64,000 nt of DNA, taken from positions 7,526 to 71,525 of the forward strand of contig DEKX01000041.1 in NCBI GenBank assembly GCA_002354095.1, in the 5' to 3' direction. This DNA comes from Prevotella sp. UBA2711 (GTDB taxonomy: Bacteria; Bacteroidota; Bacteroidia; Bacteroidales; Bacteroidaceae). The notes below the pieces were generated by a model, which made no database searches, was not told the origin of the DNA, and worked only from the letters and a program-made list of their open reading frames with translations. The stretch's first letter is position 1. Every line of letters starts with the position of its first letter. Of this stretch, positions 50,763-60,233 are shown one piece after another. Position numbers and translations under genes: made by a program.

Positions 50763-51827
50763 TTAGATATTTACAAATGATTTACGATTGTTCCATACAA
50801 TCATGCCAAAACGGAATAGGAAACCGATGAGCATCCATATTATGAGAGTTACTATTTTTGGCATGTTGCTATGCTTGTTGGGGACAGTAGCATTCTGCAC
50901 AATAGTAAAGGCAGGTGTTCGTTCTATTACTTTGGCTTTAGCTAATTGCAGTTGTTCTACAACTTGGTTATAGATGTTGTGTTTCAATTGTAAATCACTT
51001 TCTAAATCGTCAATCTTCGATTGTACGGACTGGAGTGTCACATTGACGTGAGCATCACAGTAGGCAGCGTATGCATGACGGGCTTTCTGGTATTGCTGTT
51101 GCGCTTCGGTATAAAGCTGGTTCAAGTATTTAAGATCATTTTTTGCCTTTTGAGTGCGATATACCGTGATGGCTTCCTGAAGGTGTTCTTGAATAGAGTC
51201 AGCCATTGTAGCAGCAATGAGTGGGTCTTGATCTGTCACGGTGATGGTGATGACACTGGTCTTCTTATCTACTAAACAATTGATTTTTTTCGCGATAGAT
51301 TTTGCGATACGCTCTTCTTTTTTAGTGAGTCTAAATGGGTCTGGCTGATGATTGGTTGAATTTTTATCTTTGTTTTGCAACTTTTCTACCAAAAGTTTCA
51401 AACCTATCATTGGATAATCATATAAAGCTTCTTTCTGATGATTTTCCAGATAGTCCCTATAGGTATAATGTTCCTTAGCATCGCTGGTAGTGACAGGAAT
51501 AGAAAACAATCCAACTAAGAATTGTGTGGAAGTCATTAAATCAGGATATATTTCTGGGTATAGCGCATCACCCGATTGCCCTATTTTCATGTTCATGCCC
51601 ACTAGAGAAGCCAAGGAAGACAGACTGCCAGAGAAACCATTTCCCGATTCTTCTGGGGCCAGCATCACAGTAGATTTATAAATCTTAGGAGTGGCAAAAG
51701 CTAAGACTACACCAATGATACCTGCTATACAACTATATAAATATATCCTCTTGCGATCGTTCATGAGAAGTCTGATGACTTCCCTGATTTCTATATTGAT
51801 TAATTTCTGCTGTGCTTCCATCATCAT
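50763..51827 (-). CDS. Wzz-like polysaccharide chain-length protein
   Basis: A 354-residue PCP protein without kinase: TM 29-46, ATPKIYKSTVMLAPEE, periplasmic coiled coil with TDQDPLIAATMADSIQEHLQEAI, and C-terminal TM with PNKHSNMPKIVTLIIWMLIG (Pro-rich before TM). Three Met in a row at the start; the first overlaps wza as ATGA. Sequence close to the first part of the next gene. Confidence 0.85.
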   Translation of the reverse strand: MMMEAQQKLINIEIREVIRLLMNDRKRIYLYSCIAGIIGVVLAFATPKIYKSTVMLAPEESGNGFSGSLSSLASLVGMNMKIGQSGDALYPEIYPDLMTSTQFLVGLFSIPVTTSDAKEHYTYRDYLENHQKEALYDYPMIGLKLLVEKLQNKDKNSTNHQPDPFRLTKKEERIAKSIAKKINCLVDKKTSVITITVTDQDPLIAATMADSIQEHLQEAITVYRTQKAKNDLKYLNQLYTEAQQQYQKARHAYAAYCDAHVNVTLQSVQSKIDDLESDLQLKHNIYNQVVEQLQLAKAKVIERTPAFTIVQNATVPNKHSNMPKIVTLIIWMLIGFLFRFGMIVWNNRKSFVNI

Positions 51828-54442
51828 TTCTTAAGAAGGTTTGCAATAGTGGCTGCCATCATGCCGATGCTGGTGCCTGTTGAGGCCATCATGATGCGTT
51901 CGGCAGCCGTCATTTTGTGGATGGCCTTGGTGGGTACTACGATTTCGCAACCGGGAGCTACTTTCGTATTGCGACCTACCTTGGCTATCATGCCGTTCAT
52001 GTAGAGGATGTAGGTGTGGCGCTTCTTGGCATCGCTGCTGTATCCACCAGCCTGGTCGATATAGTAACTGGCTTTCTTGCCCTCCTTGAAGGCTACCGTA
52101 TTGGGGTGGAGCACGGCTCCGTTGATTTTCACGGTCCCGTTGTATTGAGGCACTACGATGCGATCGCCGTCACGCAGCACGATGTCTTCGTCGCTGCCAG
52201 GGTGCGCCAGTGCTTTCTCCAGTTCGATGCCGACGGTATAGACATCGGTGATGTGGAAGCGTCCCAGTTCGTATTGTTCCTGCTTATCGGATAGTTGTAC
52301 CACGGCCAGCGCATTGGCGCTCGTCTGCGCCATCTCCAGCATGTTGCGGTGTTGCTGTTCCTTTGCCAGTCGAAGGGATTCTTCCAGTCTGACACGTTCT
52401 TCAGCGTTCAAACGGCGTTCAAGTCGGGCACCTTTCACGTAGGCCACATGATTAGGACCGCCAGCTTTCTTGATGACATCGCTCAGACGTGTTTCACGAT
52501 TCGAAAGAGCGAAAACACCTGCAAACATGACCTCGCCCTCCACTTTCACACTCTGTTGCTTGGTATAGCCGGCACTTTGGTGGATATATACCTCATCGAA
52601 GGGTTGCAGTGTAAAACCAGGATGCTCCTCGATGCGCAATCCGTCTTTCAACGAGAACGTAAAAGTCTTTGCAATGATGGAGTCAGCGGTATAGGCATGT
52701 GGATTCACTTGTCGGCGAGCCACTTCCACTTGTCTGGTAGAAGCGGAATTCTTCAATCCGCCTGCCATTAGTATCAAGTCTTCAATAGTGGTATTTTCTG
52801 CATAAGTATAGACACCAGGCGACATGACCTCACCCTGAATAGTCAGTGTCTCTTGCTCTTGCACATTCGTACGGGTGGGTACAAACAGCACATCCTCGCT
52901 CTGCAGGTGCACATCGGGCGAAGTTTCGTTCATGATACCCTCAATATCTACAGCGATAGTTGCCAATTTGCGGTCTGGCTTCAGACGCTGAATGATGCCA
53001 TGCTGTGCAAAGGCGTATTCCGTCACGCCCGATGCTGCCTTGATGAGCGTGCGGACACTGTTAATCTGTTCGCCCAACTGGTACATACCTGGGCGGAATA
53101 CGGCACCTTTCAATTCCACCATATTGTCGTAACGCGGAATAATGGAGTCAACAGCTACTGAGTCCTGATCGAAAAGGCGGAATGAATTAGTGTCAAACTC
53201 CTCGACATTGAAAACCGTATATTTGCCTCCAGCCTTGCGATGGACACGTGTGTACTGCGTAAAGGCATCACCTGTGAATCCACCAGAATAGCGGAGTAGG
53301 GTGGCGAGCGATTCGTTGCCCTTCATCTCATACCACATAGGGCGTTTCACCTTTCCACTGATGTTCACCAGATTATCGTAAGTACCTACCTGAATGATAT
53401 CGTTATCGGCAAGACGGATATTACCTGTCATTTTGCCGTTGAGCATGTAGTCATAGACATCCACGACGCTCAACAGTCTTCCGCCACGAAATACCTTGAT
53501 GTTGCGCAGTGTTCCCAAATCGCCAATGCCGCCAGCCATGTGGAGGGCATGGAATACTGAGGCAAAGGCCGACAGCGTATAGCTGCCTGGTTTCTTCACT
53601 TCGCCCAGCACGTTGACGGTGATGGTGCGTGTCTGTCCCAATGTCATCTGTATCTGTGAGTCTTGATAGTAGGCACCCAGACGGCTTTTCAGCCGTTGCT
53701 TGGCCTGTGCCACGGTAAGGCCGCTAAGTTCTATCACGCCACCGTTCTCCACCGTAATCGTGCCGTCGGGCGATATGGTTGTACTGATATTATCGGATGA
53801 AGCACCCCATACGTCAATGTTTACCATATCGCCAGGTCCCAACACGTAGTTCTGTGGGGTAGCGATGTTCATTTCGGGCTCGAAAGTGAGATATTTTTTG
53901 TTGAAGATGTCGCGTCCGAACACCTTCTTGGTATTGCGATAACTGGCCAATTCTTTTTTCAATGCTTTTACCAGCGAGGCAGTGTCCTGTGGCATCCACT
54001 CATCCATAGCCTCCTGCATCTCCATGTACTCTGGGTCGTTCGCATCGTAGGTGTGCTGGTAGTTGTAATCAATGATACGCCCCTGTGAATACTGATTCAT
54101 GCCATTCATGAAGTCGTCGTTCGCATGGTAACGTCTCTGATTGTTGTTACCATTGTTATAGCGCATGCGGTCGTCCATTCCCAAGTTGCCGGTAGTCATG
54201 TCACTATCCTGCATTTTGCCCCCGTGCTTCTGGGATTCTTGATAAGCCTTGCGCAACCGTCTGATTTGCGATGCCGTCACACCCCGTTGCATCAGCCGTG
54301 ATACAATTTGCGACTGCGATGTACCCTTGGCCCGTTCCTTCATCACGAACTGCATCACCTGTGTGTCGGTCATTCGGCTCTGTGCCCATACCATTGACGA
54401 TAGCAACAGGCAACATATCATTATAGAGAAAAATCGTTTCAT
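51824..54442 (-). CDS. Outer-membrane polysaccharide export protein (Wza-like, many SLBB)
   Basis: An 872-residue exported protein. Signal peptide MKRFFSIMICCLLLSSMVWA; a charged linker 25-170; poly_export domain (YVLGPGDMVNIDVWGASSDN, near 195-280); then at least five SLBB units (TVNVLGEVKKPGSYTL, VNISGKVKRPMWYEM, VELKGAVFRPGMYQL, LTIQGEVMSPGVYTY, VKVEGEVMFAGVFAL, VKINGAVLHPNTVAF). First gene of the polysaccharide operon, promoter at 54497-54504. The size is common in Bacteroidales. Confidence 0.92.
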   Translation of the reverse strand: MKRFFSIMICCLLLSSMVWAQSRMTDTQVMQFVMKERAKGTSQSQIVSRLMQRGVTASQIRRLRKAYQESQKHGGKMQDSDMTTGNLGMDDRMRYNNGNNNQRRYHANDDFMNGMNQYSQGRIIDYNYQHTYDANDPEYMEMQEAMDEWMPQDTASLVKALKKELASYRNTKKVFGRDIFNKKYLTFEPEMNIATPQNYVLGPGDMVNIDVWGASSDNISTTISPDGTITVENGGVIELSGLTVAQAKQRLKSRLGAYYQDSQIQMTLGQTRTITVNVLGEVKKPGSYTLSAFASVFHALHMAGGIGDLGTLRNIKVFRGGRLLSVVDVYDYMLNGKMTGNIRLADNDIIQVGTYDNLVNISGKVKRPMWYEMKGNESLATLLRYSGGFTGDAFTQYTRVHRKAGGKYTVFNVEEFDTNSFRLFDQDSVAVDSIIPRYDNMVELKGAVFRPGMYQLGEQINSVRTLIKAASGVTEYAFAQHGIIQRLKPDRKLATIAVDIEGIMNETSPDVHLQSEDVLFVPTRTNVQEQETLTIQGEVMSPGVYTYAENTTIEDLILMAGGLKNSASTRQVEVARRQVNPHAYTADSIIAKTFTFSLKDGLRIEEHPGFTLQPFDEVYIHQSAGYTKQQSVKVEGEVMFAGVFALSNRETRLSDVIKKAGGPNHVAYVKGARLERRLNAEERVRLEESLRLAKEQQHRNMLEMAQTSANALAVVQLSDKQEQYELGRFHITDVYTVGIELEKALAHPGSDEDIVLRDGDRIVVPQYNGTVKINGAVLHPNTVAFKEGKKASYYIDQAGGYSSDAKKRHTYILYMNGMIAKVGRNTKVAPGCEIVVPTKAIHKMTAAERIMMASTGTSIGMMAATIANLLKK

Positions 54443-54496
54443 ACCTTATTTATAAATAATCATTATAAAAACTCATGCATAGCACGATTTATTGTG

Positions 54497-54504
54497 CAAA
54501 AATA
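54497..54504 (-). promoter_or_regulatory. -7 promoter element of the polysaccharide operon
   Basis: TATTTTTG on the minus strand, about 55 bases before the wza start and back to back with the tmRNA promoter. Confidence 0.6.
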
Positions 54505-54546
54505 CAGATTTTTTTAAATAAAGTGCCTATTTTCAGTTTTTTTCTT

Positions 54547-54554
54547 TATCTTTG
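54547..54554 (+). promoter_or_regulatory. -7 promoter element of the tmRNA gene
   Basis: TATCTTTG on the plus strand, about 22 bases before the mature 5' end at 54577. Confidence 0.65.
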
Positions 54555-54576
54555 CAGCGCAAAAGTACATATTCTT

Positions 54577-54975
54577 GGGGTTGACTGGATTTGACAGCGG
54601 GCTGAGATGGTACGTAAGCATGCGGAGTGAAGACTGTGTACTCCATAATCCATTCGGTCAGAAAATTAATTGGCGAAAACAAGTACGCTCTCGCTGCCTA
54701 AACGAAGTACAGTAGTTTACTGGCTTAATTCTCTCACCAGGTGAGAGAACGAGACATCGCTCTTCTGGATGTTGTTCCGAATCAGGAAGGTATAGCGGTG
54801 CAGGTAAATCGGAAATAGTCTTGGGGGCGCTCCGACTCCTTGATGAAATTTTAGGAGATAAGGCTGTAATTGGTGGCTTGGGTCTTGTTGCAGCTCGAAA
54901 ATGAAGTCCAAGATAAGCATGTAGAAAGCGTATGGTTTCCCTGTTTGGACGAGGGTTCGACTCCCTCCAGCTCCA
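54577..54975 (+). ncRNA. ssrA: Transfer-messenger RNA (tmRNA)
   Basis: Rescues stalled ribosomes. The 5' end GGGGTTGACTGGATTTGACA and the 3' end GTTCGACTCCCTCCAGCTCC form the tRNA-like part (seven-pair acceptor stem, T-arm GGGTTCGACTCC). The tag frame at 54672-54701 reads GENKYALAA and TAA. The 3' CCA is not encoded. The total of about 399 bases is normal for Bacteroidetes. Confidence 0.95.
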
Positions 54976-54984
54976 CAAGATACA

Positions 54985-55509
54985 TCATTTTTCCAGGACT
55001 TTGAGCGGATCGTCCATGGCATCCATCTCTTTAAAAATCCTCTCTAACTTTTTCAGCACTTTCTTGTCGTGTCTTTTTCTGCGATCCAACATGTCTGCAA
55101 AATCGAAAGTCAAAGAAATAGTGCCTGACGAGCGACGTGGAGCACCGGCAGCTGCATTTCGAGCCGATTCCTTATGAAAAACCAATGACCGTTTCTGTTT
55201 ATCAACTCCATAAATGGTGACTTCCTGCAGAAGGTTCATTTTCTTTAGCAGGAAAATCGTGTCGGGAAGGGCAGTGCGCTTTACGCTTGTGCTGTGAAAA
55301 GAAGGATGACTGACTGTAGCGCTATCGAAAGCGTACTTCATTGCGAAATATCCATATAAATTTGTTTTTGCAGCGTGGTGGGTATCAGTCATAATCAGTG
55401 CGTTCCTGATAGGTTTCCTGCTCTCCATGTCAGCGACCACACAGGTTCGCTGAGCATGAATCATCATCACCCATGTCAACCATAGCAATGCTAAATTGAA
55501 TCGTTTCAT
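54985..55509 (-). CDS. Small exported protein, carboxypeptidase-regulatory-like domain
   Basis: A 174-residue protein with a signal peptide (MKRFNLALLWLTWVMMIHAQ). Residues 20-95 (RTCVVADMESRKPIRNALIMTDTHHAAKTNLYGYF) look like the CarboxypepD_reg-like beta-sandwich; the C-terminal half is charged and helical. Function not known. Promoter at 55536-55543. Convergent with tmRNA. Confidence 0.7.
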   Translation of the reverse strand: MKRFNLALLWLTWVMMIHAQRTCVVADMESRKPIRNALIMTDTHHAAKTNLYGYFAMKYAFDSATVSHPSFHSTSVKRTALPDTIFLLKKMNLLQEVTIYGVDKQKRSLVFHKESARNAAAGAPRRSSGTISLTFDFADMLDRRKRHDKKVLKKLERIFKEMDAMDDPLKVLEK

Positions 55510-55535
55510 CGATGCAGTCTTTTCTGTTTTGCCTG

Positions 55536-55543
55536 CAAAAGTA
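55536..55543 (-). promoter_or_regulatory. -7 promoter element for the small exported protein
   Basis: TACTTTTG on the minus strand, 26 bases before the start at 55509. Confidence 0.55.
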
Positions 55544-55694
55544 AAACTTTTCCAGCAACCCCGTTCTGCCTGAAACGTTATAAAGTTTTAGTGTAAAATA
55601 AAATAAGACTAATTTAAATCTATTTAGTAGAGAAAGGTATTGTTCCTAACACATTTTTAGTAATCTTTCTTTTTGTTATACCGAAGTTTAGCAT

Positions 55695-55702
55695 TATCTT
55701 TG
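55695..55702 (+). promoter_or_regulatory. -7 promoter element for the MGMT-type gene
   Basis: TATCTTTG on the plus strand, about 40 bases before the ATG at 55743. Confidence 0.6.
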
Positions 55703-55742
55703 CAGTATCATTGCAAAAAGCATGGATGCATAAGTAAGAGAA

Positions 55743-56075
55743 ATGAAGGAATATCCCGATAAGATGAATGTAGAACAGGCACGGGCGTTTCGCGATGACG
55801 TTTTGAATATCGTGGCGCAGATACCGAAAGGGAAGGTGACGACCTACGGGCATATAGCTACTCTGGCGGGATGGCCCAGCCATGCCAGGATGGTGGGACG
55901 TACATTGCGCTATACACCTGGCGCTGATGTGCTGCCCTGTCATAGAGTAGTGAATGCCGTGGGACGCACGGCTCCAGGGTGGAGCAAACAACGCCAGTTG
56001 TTAGAGGAAGAAGGCGTCAAATTCAAAGCCAATGGGCGTGTGGATATGCAATCGCATCTTTGGCTTCTATTCTAA
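55743..56075 (+). CDS. MGMT-family DNA repair protein, short form
   Basis: A 110-residue protein with only the C-terminal half of O6-alkylguanine-DNA alkyltransferase. YGHIATLAGWPSHARMVGRTLRYTP and the active site PCHRVV (Cys at about residue 66) are kept; ATL proteins have Trp here, so this one may still accept an alkyl group. The N-terminal domain of full Ogt is missing, as is common in short forms. Confidence 0.87.
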   Translation: MKEYPDKMNVEQARAFRDDVLNIVAQIPKGKVTTYGHIATLAGWPSHARMVGRTLRYTPGADVLPCHRVVNAVGRTAPGWSKQRQLLEEEGVKFKANGRVDMQSHLWLLF

Positions 56076-56148
56076 GACTTCCGTCTTTCCTGCCAGCGAA
56101 TCGGAATATTGGCTCTGCGAAAAGTGAGGTGTTTTGGAGAAATTTTAT

Positions 56149-56156
56149 TATCTTTG
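56149..56156 (+). promoter_or_regulatory. -7 promoter element of the GH13 gene
   Basis: TATCTTTG on the plus strand, about 57 bases before the ATG at 56213. Confidence 0.6.
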
Positions 56157-56212
56157 CAATCGAAAGCCGCAATCAAATACATTGACTACAATAACCAAAT
56201 AGATTTACGACT

Positions 56213-57970
56213 ATGAAAATGAAAAAACTTTTCATCATGTGTGCTTTGATGCTGGCCAGCTATGCTCAGGCACAGACCATTACGGGGAAGTATGAAGTAC
56301 CCAAGATGCCCGAATGGGCGAAGAACGCCGTGTTCTATCAAATCTATCCACAGACATTCTGCGATTCGGATGGCGATGGTATAGGTGATCTGCAGGGTAT
56401 CATCAGTAAACTGGACTATGTGAAGAGCCTGGGTGTAGATGCCATCTGGCTGAATCCGTTTTTCGATTCGCCTTTTATGGATGCGGGCTATGACGTGCGC
56501 GACTACTATAAGATAGCGCCACGCTATGGTACGAACGAGGATGCCAAGCGGCTGTTTGAAGAGGCTCATAAACGTGGTATGCACGTGATTTTCGACTATG
56601 TTATCAGTTATACGGCGATTGACCATCCCTGGTTTGTGGAATCGCAGAAACAGGAGAAGAATAAGTATTCAAACTATTACATCTGGACAGAGACCAACTG
56701 GGTGGATCCCCCTCGCGAATTTGCCGGTTCGTTCATCAAGGGTTACGGACAGCGCAACGGTCAGTTTATGCGCAATTTCTATTGGTGTCAGCCAGCCCTG
56801 AACTTCGGTTTTGCCAATCCTGACCCAGAACAGCCCTGGCAGTTGCCTACCAACCATCCAGACGTGATGGCGATGAGGGAAGACTTGAAGGACGTGCTGC
56901 GCTTCTGGATGGATATGGGTGCCGACGGATTCCGTGCCGATATGGCGGGAGCTCTGGTGAAGACGCGCAGGGTGAGGGGTAACGAGCAGTTCTTCAACAC
57001 CAATGAAAACGAGACAAAACTCTTCTGGCGTGAAATCCGACGGCTGTTGGAGAAGGAATATCCACGCGGATTCATGGTGGCTGAATGGTCGTACCCGTCG
57101 GATGCGTTGGACGACTGCTTCCATGTTGACTTCTTCCATTGGTTCAAGGGTTATAACGACCTCTTCCAAAAAGAAAGCTGGCGTATCCTGAACGGAGTGA
57201 GCGAAGGACACAGCTATTTCGATAAGGAAGGCAAGGGAACCGTCGTGGACTTTATCAAGAGCTATATGGACCAGTACCGGAAGACGGTGGGCAAGGGCTA
57301 CATCAGTTTACCGCTGGGCAACCACGATAATGCCCGATTGGGCAATCAGCGCACCGATAAGGAACTGGAAATTATCTATGCTTTCGGTTTCACCATGCCT
57401 GGTATGCCTTTCATCTATTATGGTAATGAAATAGGTATGCGCCAGTTGCCCAAAGACTGGCCACAGGTAGAGGGCGCCTATCAGCCGCGTAACGGTGCCC
57501 GCACACCGATGCAGTGGACGGGTGGGAAGAATCTGGGATTCTCGAGTGCCGATGCCTCGAAACTCTATCTGCCTGTAGATCCGGCTCCCGATGCGCCCAA
57601 TGTGGAGGCACAGGAAAAGAACCCCAAATCGTTGCTGAACAAGACACGACAACTGATAGCCCTGCGACACCAGGAACCCGCACTGGCCAATTATGCCGAG
57701 TTCGTGCCCATCTACCCGTCAGCCGACGAGCAGAACCCCTCGCCGTCAGTCTATCCCTTCGTTTATGCCCGTGCTGCCGGCAAGGATGTAGTGCTGGTCA
57801 TGCTGAATCCAAAGGCAGAGGCTCAAGAGGCTACATTCAATGTAAACGTGAAGTTCAAGAAGACCAAACTGCTGGCAGGTGATCAGTTTGAGATCAGACA
57901 CGACAAGAAAACAGGCGATGTGACGGTTCACATGCCTGCTACTTCGTATGCTATCGTGAAACTGCAGTAA
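56213..57970 (+). CDS. Exported GH13 alpha-amylase family enzyme
   Basis: A 585-residue glycoside hydrolase with a signal peptide (MKMKKLFIMCALMLASYAQA), acting on alpha-glucans or alpha-glucosides in the periplasm. TIM-barrel sites: nucleophile Asp243 (GFRADMAGAL), acid/base Glu291 (VAEWSYP), stabiliser Asp372 (GNHDNARL). The calcium-type DSDGDGIGDLQGI at 51-63 is as in oligo-1,6-glucosidase and trehalose synthase types. Region I reads FDYVISYT where D-x-V-x-N-H-T is usual. C-terminal beta domain 500-585. No susCD genes nearby. Confidence 0.9.
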   Translation: MKMKKLFIMCALMLASYAQAQTITGKYEVPKMPEWAKNAVFYQIYPQTFCDSDGDGIGDLQGIISKLDYVKSLGVDAIWLNPFFDSPFMDAGYDVRDYYKIAPRYGTNEDAKRLFEEAHKRGMHVIFDYVISYTAIDHPWFVESQKQEKNKYSNYYIWTETNWVDPPREFAGSFIKGYGQRNGQFMRNFYWCQPALNFGFANPDPEQPWQLPTNHPDVMAMREDLKDVLRFWMDMGADGFRADMAGALVKTRRVRGNEQFFNTNENETKLFWREIRRLLEKEYPRGFMVAEWSYPSDALDDCFHVDFFHWFKGYNDLFQKESWRILNGVSEGHSYFDKEGKGTVVDFIKSYMDQYRKTVGKGYISLPLGNHDNARLGNQRTDKELEIIYAFGFTMPGMPFIYYGNEIGMRQLPKDWPQVEGAYQPRNGARTPMQWTGGKNLGFSSADASKLYLPVDPAPDAPNVEAQEKNPKSLLNKTRQLIALRHQEPALANYAEFVPIYPSADEQNPSPSVYPFVYARAAGKDVVLVMLNPKAEAQEATFNVNVKFKKTKLLAGDQFEIRHDKKTGDVTVHMPATSYAIVKLQ

Positions 57971-57982
57971 GTCTTTCCTCCT

Positions 57983-59155
57983 TTATTCGATACGGCGGAC
58001 GAGAAAGAAACGCTGTGTCTTGAGGAAATAGAGCAAGACTCCTATCGCATTGGCTACAGCGACTGTCCAGAAGGCAGCACTGTAGCCAAAATGTTCTGCA
58101 ATAGCGCCGCCAGCCAAAATGCCTAATCCCATGCCTACATCCCACGATATGAGGATAGTGCTGTTGGCTGTGCCTCGCTCGTTATGATGAGCCATTGATA
58201 TCATCATGTTCTGGAAGGCAGGCCACATGTGGCCATTGCCCAAACCGATGAGCAAGGCTGAGGCATAGTAGCCGAACATATTGGGGATGGCAATAAACAA
58301 GGTGTAGCCCACCAACGAAATGACCATACCTTCGGCTGCATTGTGGGTGAGACGCCCCTGGCGCAAAGCCTTGCCTCCCTGAAGGCGCGAGAGAATGAGT
58401 CCGAAGGAGCACAACATAAACCACGTGCCCGTGCCCCCTGTCATTCCCAACACCTGTTTGCCGTAGATGGCAAGATAATTACTCAGCACGCCAAAGCAAA
58501 AGCCGAAGAATACCATATTGACGCCTAAAAGCCAGCCACGTGCCAGGAAGAAACGGTCGAGCGAGATTTTTTGAAGTTTGACGGCTGACGGTTGATGGTT
58601 GATGGTGACCGTCGAGTCAACCAACCAGCCCAAGACGGCAATGATGAAAGCAAGCCAGAAGAGAAATTGGAAATTGTGGGTGATGGAATAGATGTAAATG
58701 GCGAACGTGGGAGCTATCGCCATAGCGAGATTATTCGACAGACCATAGTAGCCGATGCCTTCGTTGCGACGTGAGGAAGGCAACACGTCGATAGCAACAG
58801 TAGAGTTGGCTACGGTCAGTGCGCCAAAAGGACCTCCATGTAAGGTGCGGACAATGGTAAAGAGTAGCAACGTGCCAGCTGCCAGATAGCCCGCAAAGAA
58901 GATGGCAAAGGCTGCATAGCAGAACATCAGGACTTTTTTGCGAGGGAAGGAATCAACGAAATAGCCACTGAACGGGCGAAAAACGAGAGCCGTGATGGTA
59001 TAGCCTGACAATACCAGTCCGATTACATCTTTAGTGGCTCCAAACGTTTCACTCAAATAGAGTGGCAGTAGGGGGGTAAGCAGGTAAAAGGCGAAAAACA
59101 GCGAAAAATTGGCTATCATCACCTTGATGTAATTCTTGTTCCAAAGTTTATCCAT
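57983..59155 (-). CDS. Major facilitator superfamily transporter
   Basis: A 390-residue inner-membrane protein with 12 TM. The family loop 2-3 motif is seen as FRPFSGYFVDSFPRKKVLM. Substrate not known; by place 25 bases after hisC it may be in the his operon. A short tandem GTTGAT motif in the central loop (near 58590) lies in the coding frame. Confidence 0.85.
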   Translation of the reverse strand: MDKLWNKNYIKVMIANFSLFFAFYLLTPLLPLYLSETFGATKDVIGLVLSGYTITALVFRPFSGYFVDSFPRKKVLMFCYAAFAIFFAGYLAAGTLLLFTIVRTLHGGPFGALTVANSTVAIDVLPSSRRNEGIGYYGLSNNLAMAIAPTFAIYIYSITHNFQFLFWLAFIIAVLGWLVDSTVTINHQPSAVKLQKISLDRFFLARGWLLGVNMVFFGFCFGVLSNYLAIYGKQVLGMTGGTGTWFMLCSFGLILSRLQGGKALRQGRLTHNAAEGMVISLVGYTLFIAIPNMFGYYASALLIGLGNGHMWPAFQNMMISMAHHNERGTANSTILISWDVGMGLGILAGGAIAEHFGYSAAFWTVAVANAIGVLLYFLKTQRFFLVRRIE

Positions 59156-59180
59156 CCTTCAATAACTGCCAGAAGAAAGG

Positions 59181-60218
59181 CTAAAACTGTCTTAAGGCAG
59201 CGAGCAATTCGTTGTTTTCACTCTTCAAACCAATGGTAATGCGCAGACAGTTGTTGCATAGTTGTATGCGACTGCGATTGCGCACAATGATGCCCTTATC
59301 AACCAGATAATTGTAAATGCCTTGTGCGTCAGTCATCTTAGCCAGAAAGAAATTGGCATCGGTTGGATATACTTTCTCGCAGATAGGCAGTTCTTGGAAA
59401 GCCTGCATCAACCGAGCGCGTTCGCCCAGCAGGGTTTTCACCCAGCGGTCAATCTCAAACGGGTCTTTGAGCGTCTCCAATGCTTGTTGTTGCGTCAGGA
59501 TATTGACATTATAGGGATATTTCACCTTATTGTAAATGCTGATAATATCCTTAGAGGCGAAAGCCATTCCCAGGCGGATGCCTGCCAACGCCCATGCTTT
59601 CGACATGGTATTGAGGACAATCAGATTGGGATGAGCGGCCAATTCGGATCGGAAAGTTTGCTGTTTGGAGAAGTCGCTATAAGCCTCGTCGATAATAACG
59701 ATGCCTTCAAAATCCTGAATGACCTTCAGCATTTCATCGCGATTGAGCGAATTGCCTGTAGGGTTGTTGGGCGAACAGATCCAAATGAGTTTGGTGTGAC
59801 TGTCGCAAGCCGCCAGCAAATCGGCAGCCTTGAAGTCATAGTGCTCATCCAGGAGCACAGGACGATACTCCACGTCGTTAATATCGGCACAGACACGATA
59901 CATGCCGTAGGTGGGTTCGATAGCCACCACATTGTCGCGCCCTGGCTGGCAGAAGATACGATAGGGTAGATCGATGGCTTCATCACTGCCATTACCCAGG
60001 AATATCATATCCTCTGGTATGCCCTTCACCTTGGAAATCTGTTTTTTCAGTTCGCGCTGCAGGGGGTCGGGGTAGCGATTATAGGGCGCTCCATAAGGAT
60101 TCTCGTTGGCATCGAGAAATACGTGTGCCTCCTTGCCCGAATATTCATCGCGGGCAGAAGAGTAGGGCGCTAACTTCCAAATATTGGGTCTTACTAATTG
60201 CTCTAAACTTTTCATCAT
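59181..60218 (-). CDS. hisC: Histidinol-phosphate aminotransferase
   Basis: PLP enzyme of fold type I, 345 residues, histidine biosynthesis. DANENPYGAPYNRYPDP at the start, ICSPNNPTGNSL, IIDEAYSDFS and the Schiff-base Lys in LNTMSKAWALAGIRLG. Third of the hisG-hisD-hisC order. Met1 or Met2 is the start. Confidence 0.95.
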   Translation of the reverse strand: MMKSLEQLVRPNIWKLAPYSSARDEYSGKEAHVFLDANENPYGAPYNRYPDPLQRELKKQISKVKGIPEDMIFLGNGSDEAIDLPYRIFCQPGRDNVVAIEPTYGMYRVCADINDVEYRPVLLDEHYDFKAADLLAACDSHTKLIWICSPNNPTGNSLNRDEMLKVIQDFEGIVIIDEAYSDFSKQQTFRSELAAHPNLIVLNTMSKAWALAGIRLGMAFASKDIISIYNKVKYPYNVNILTQQQALETLKDPFEIDRWVKTLLGERARLMQAFQELPICEKVYPTDANFFLAKMTDAQGIYNYLVDKGIIVRNRSRIQLCNNCLRITIGLKSENNELLAALRQF

Positions 60219-60233
60219 GTTTCAAGATTAATA

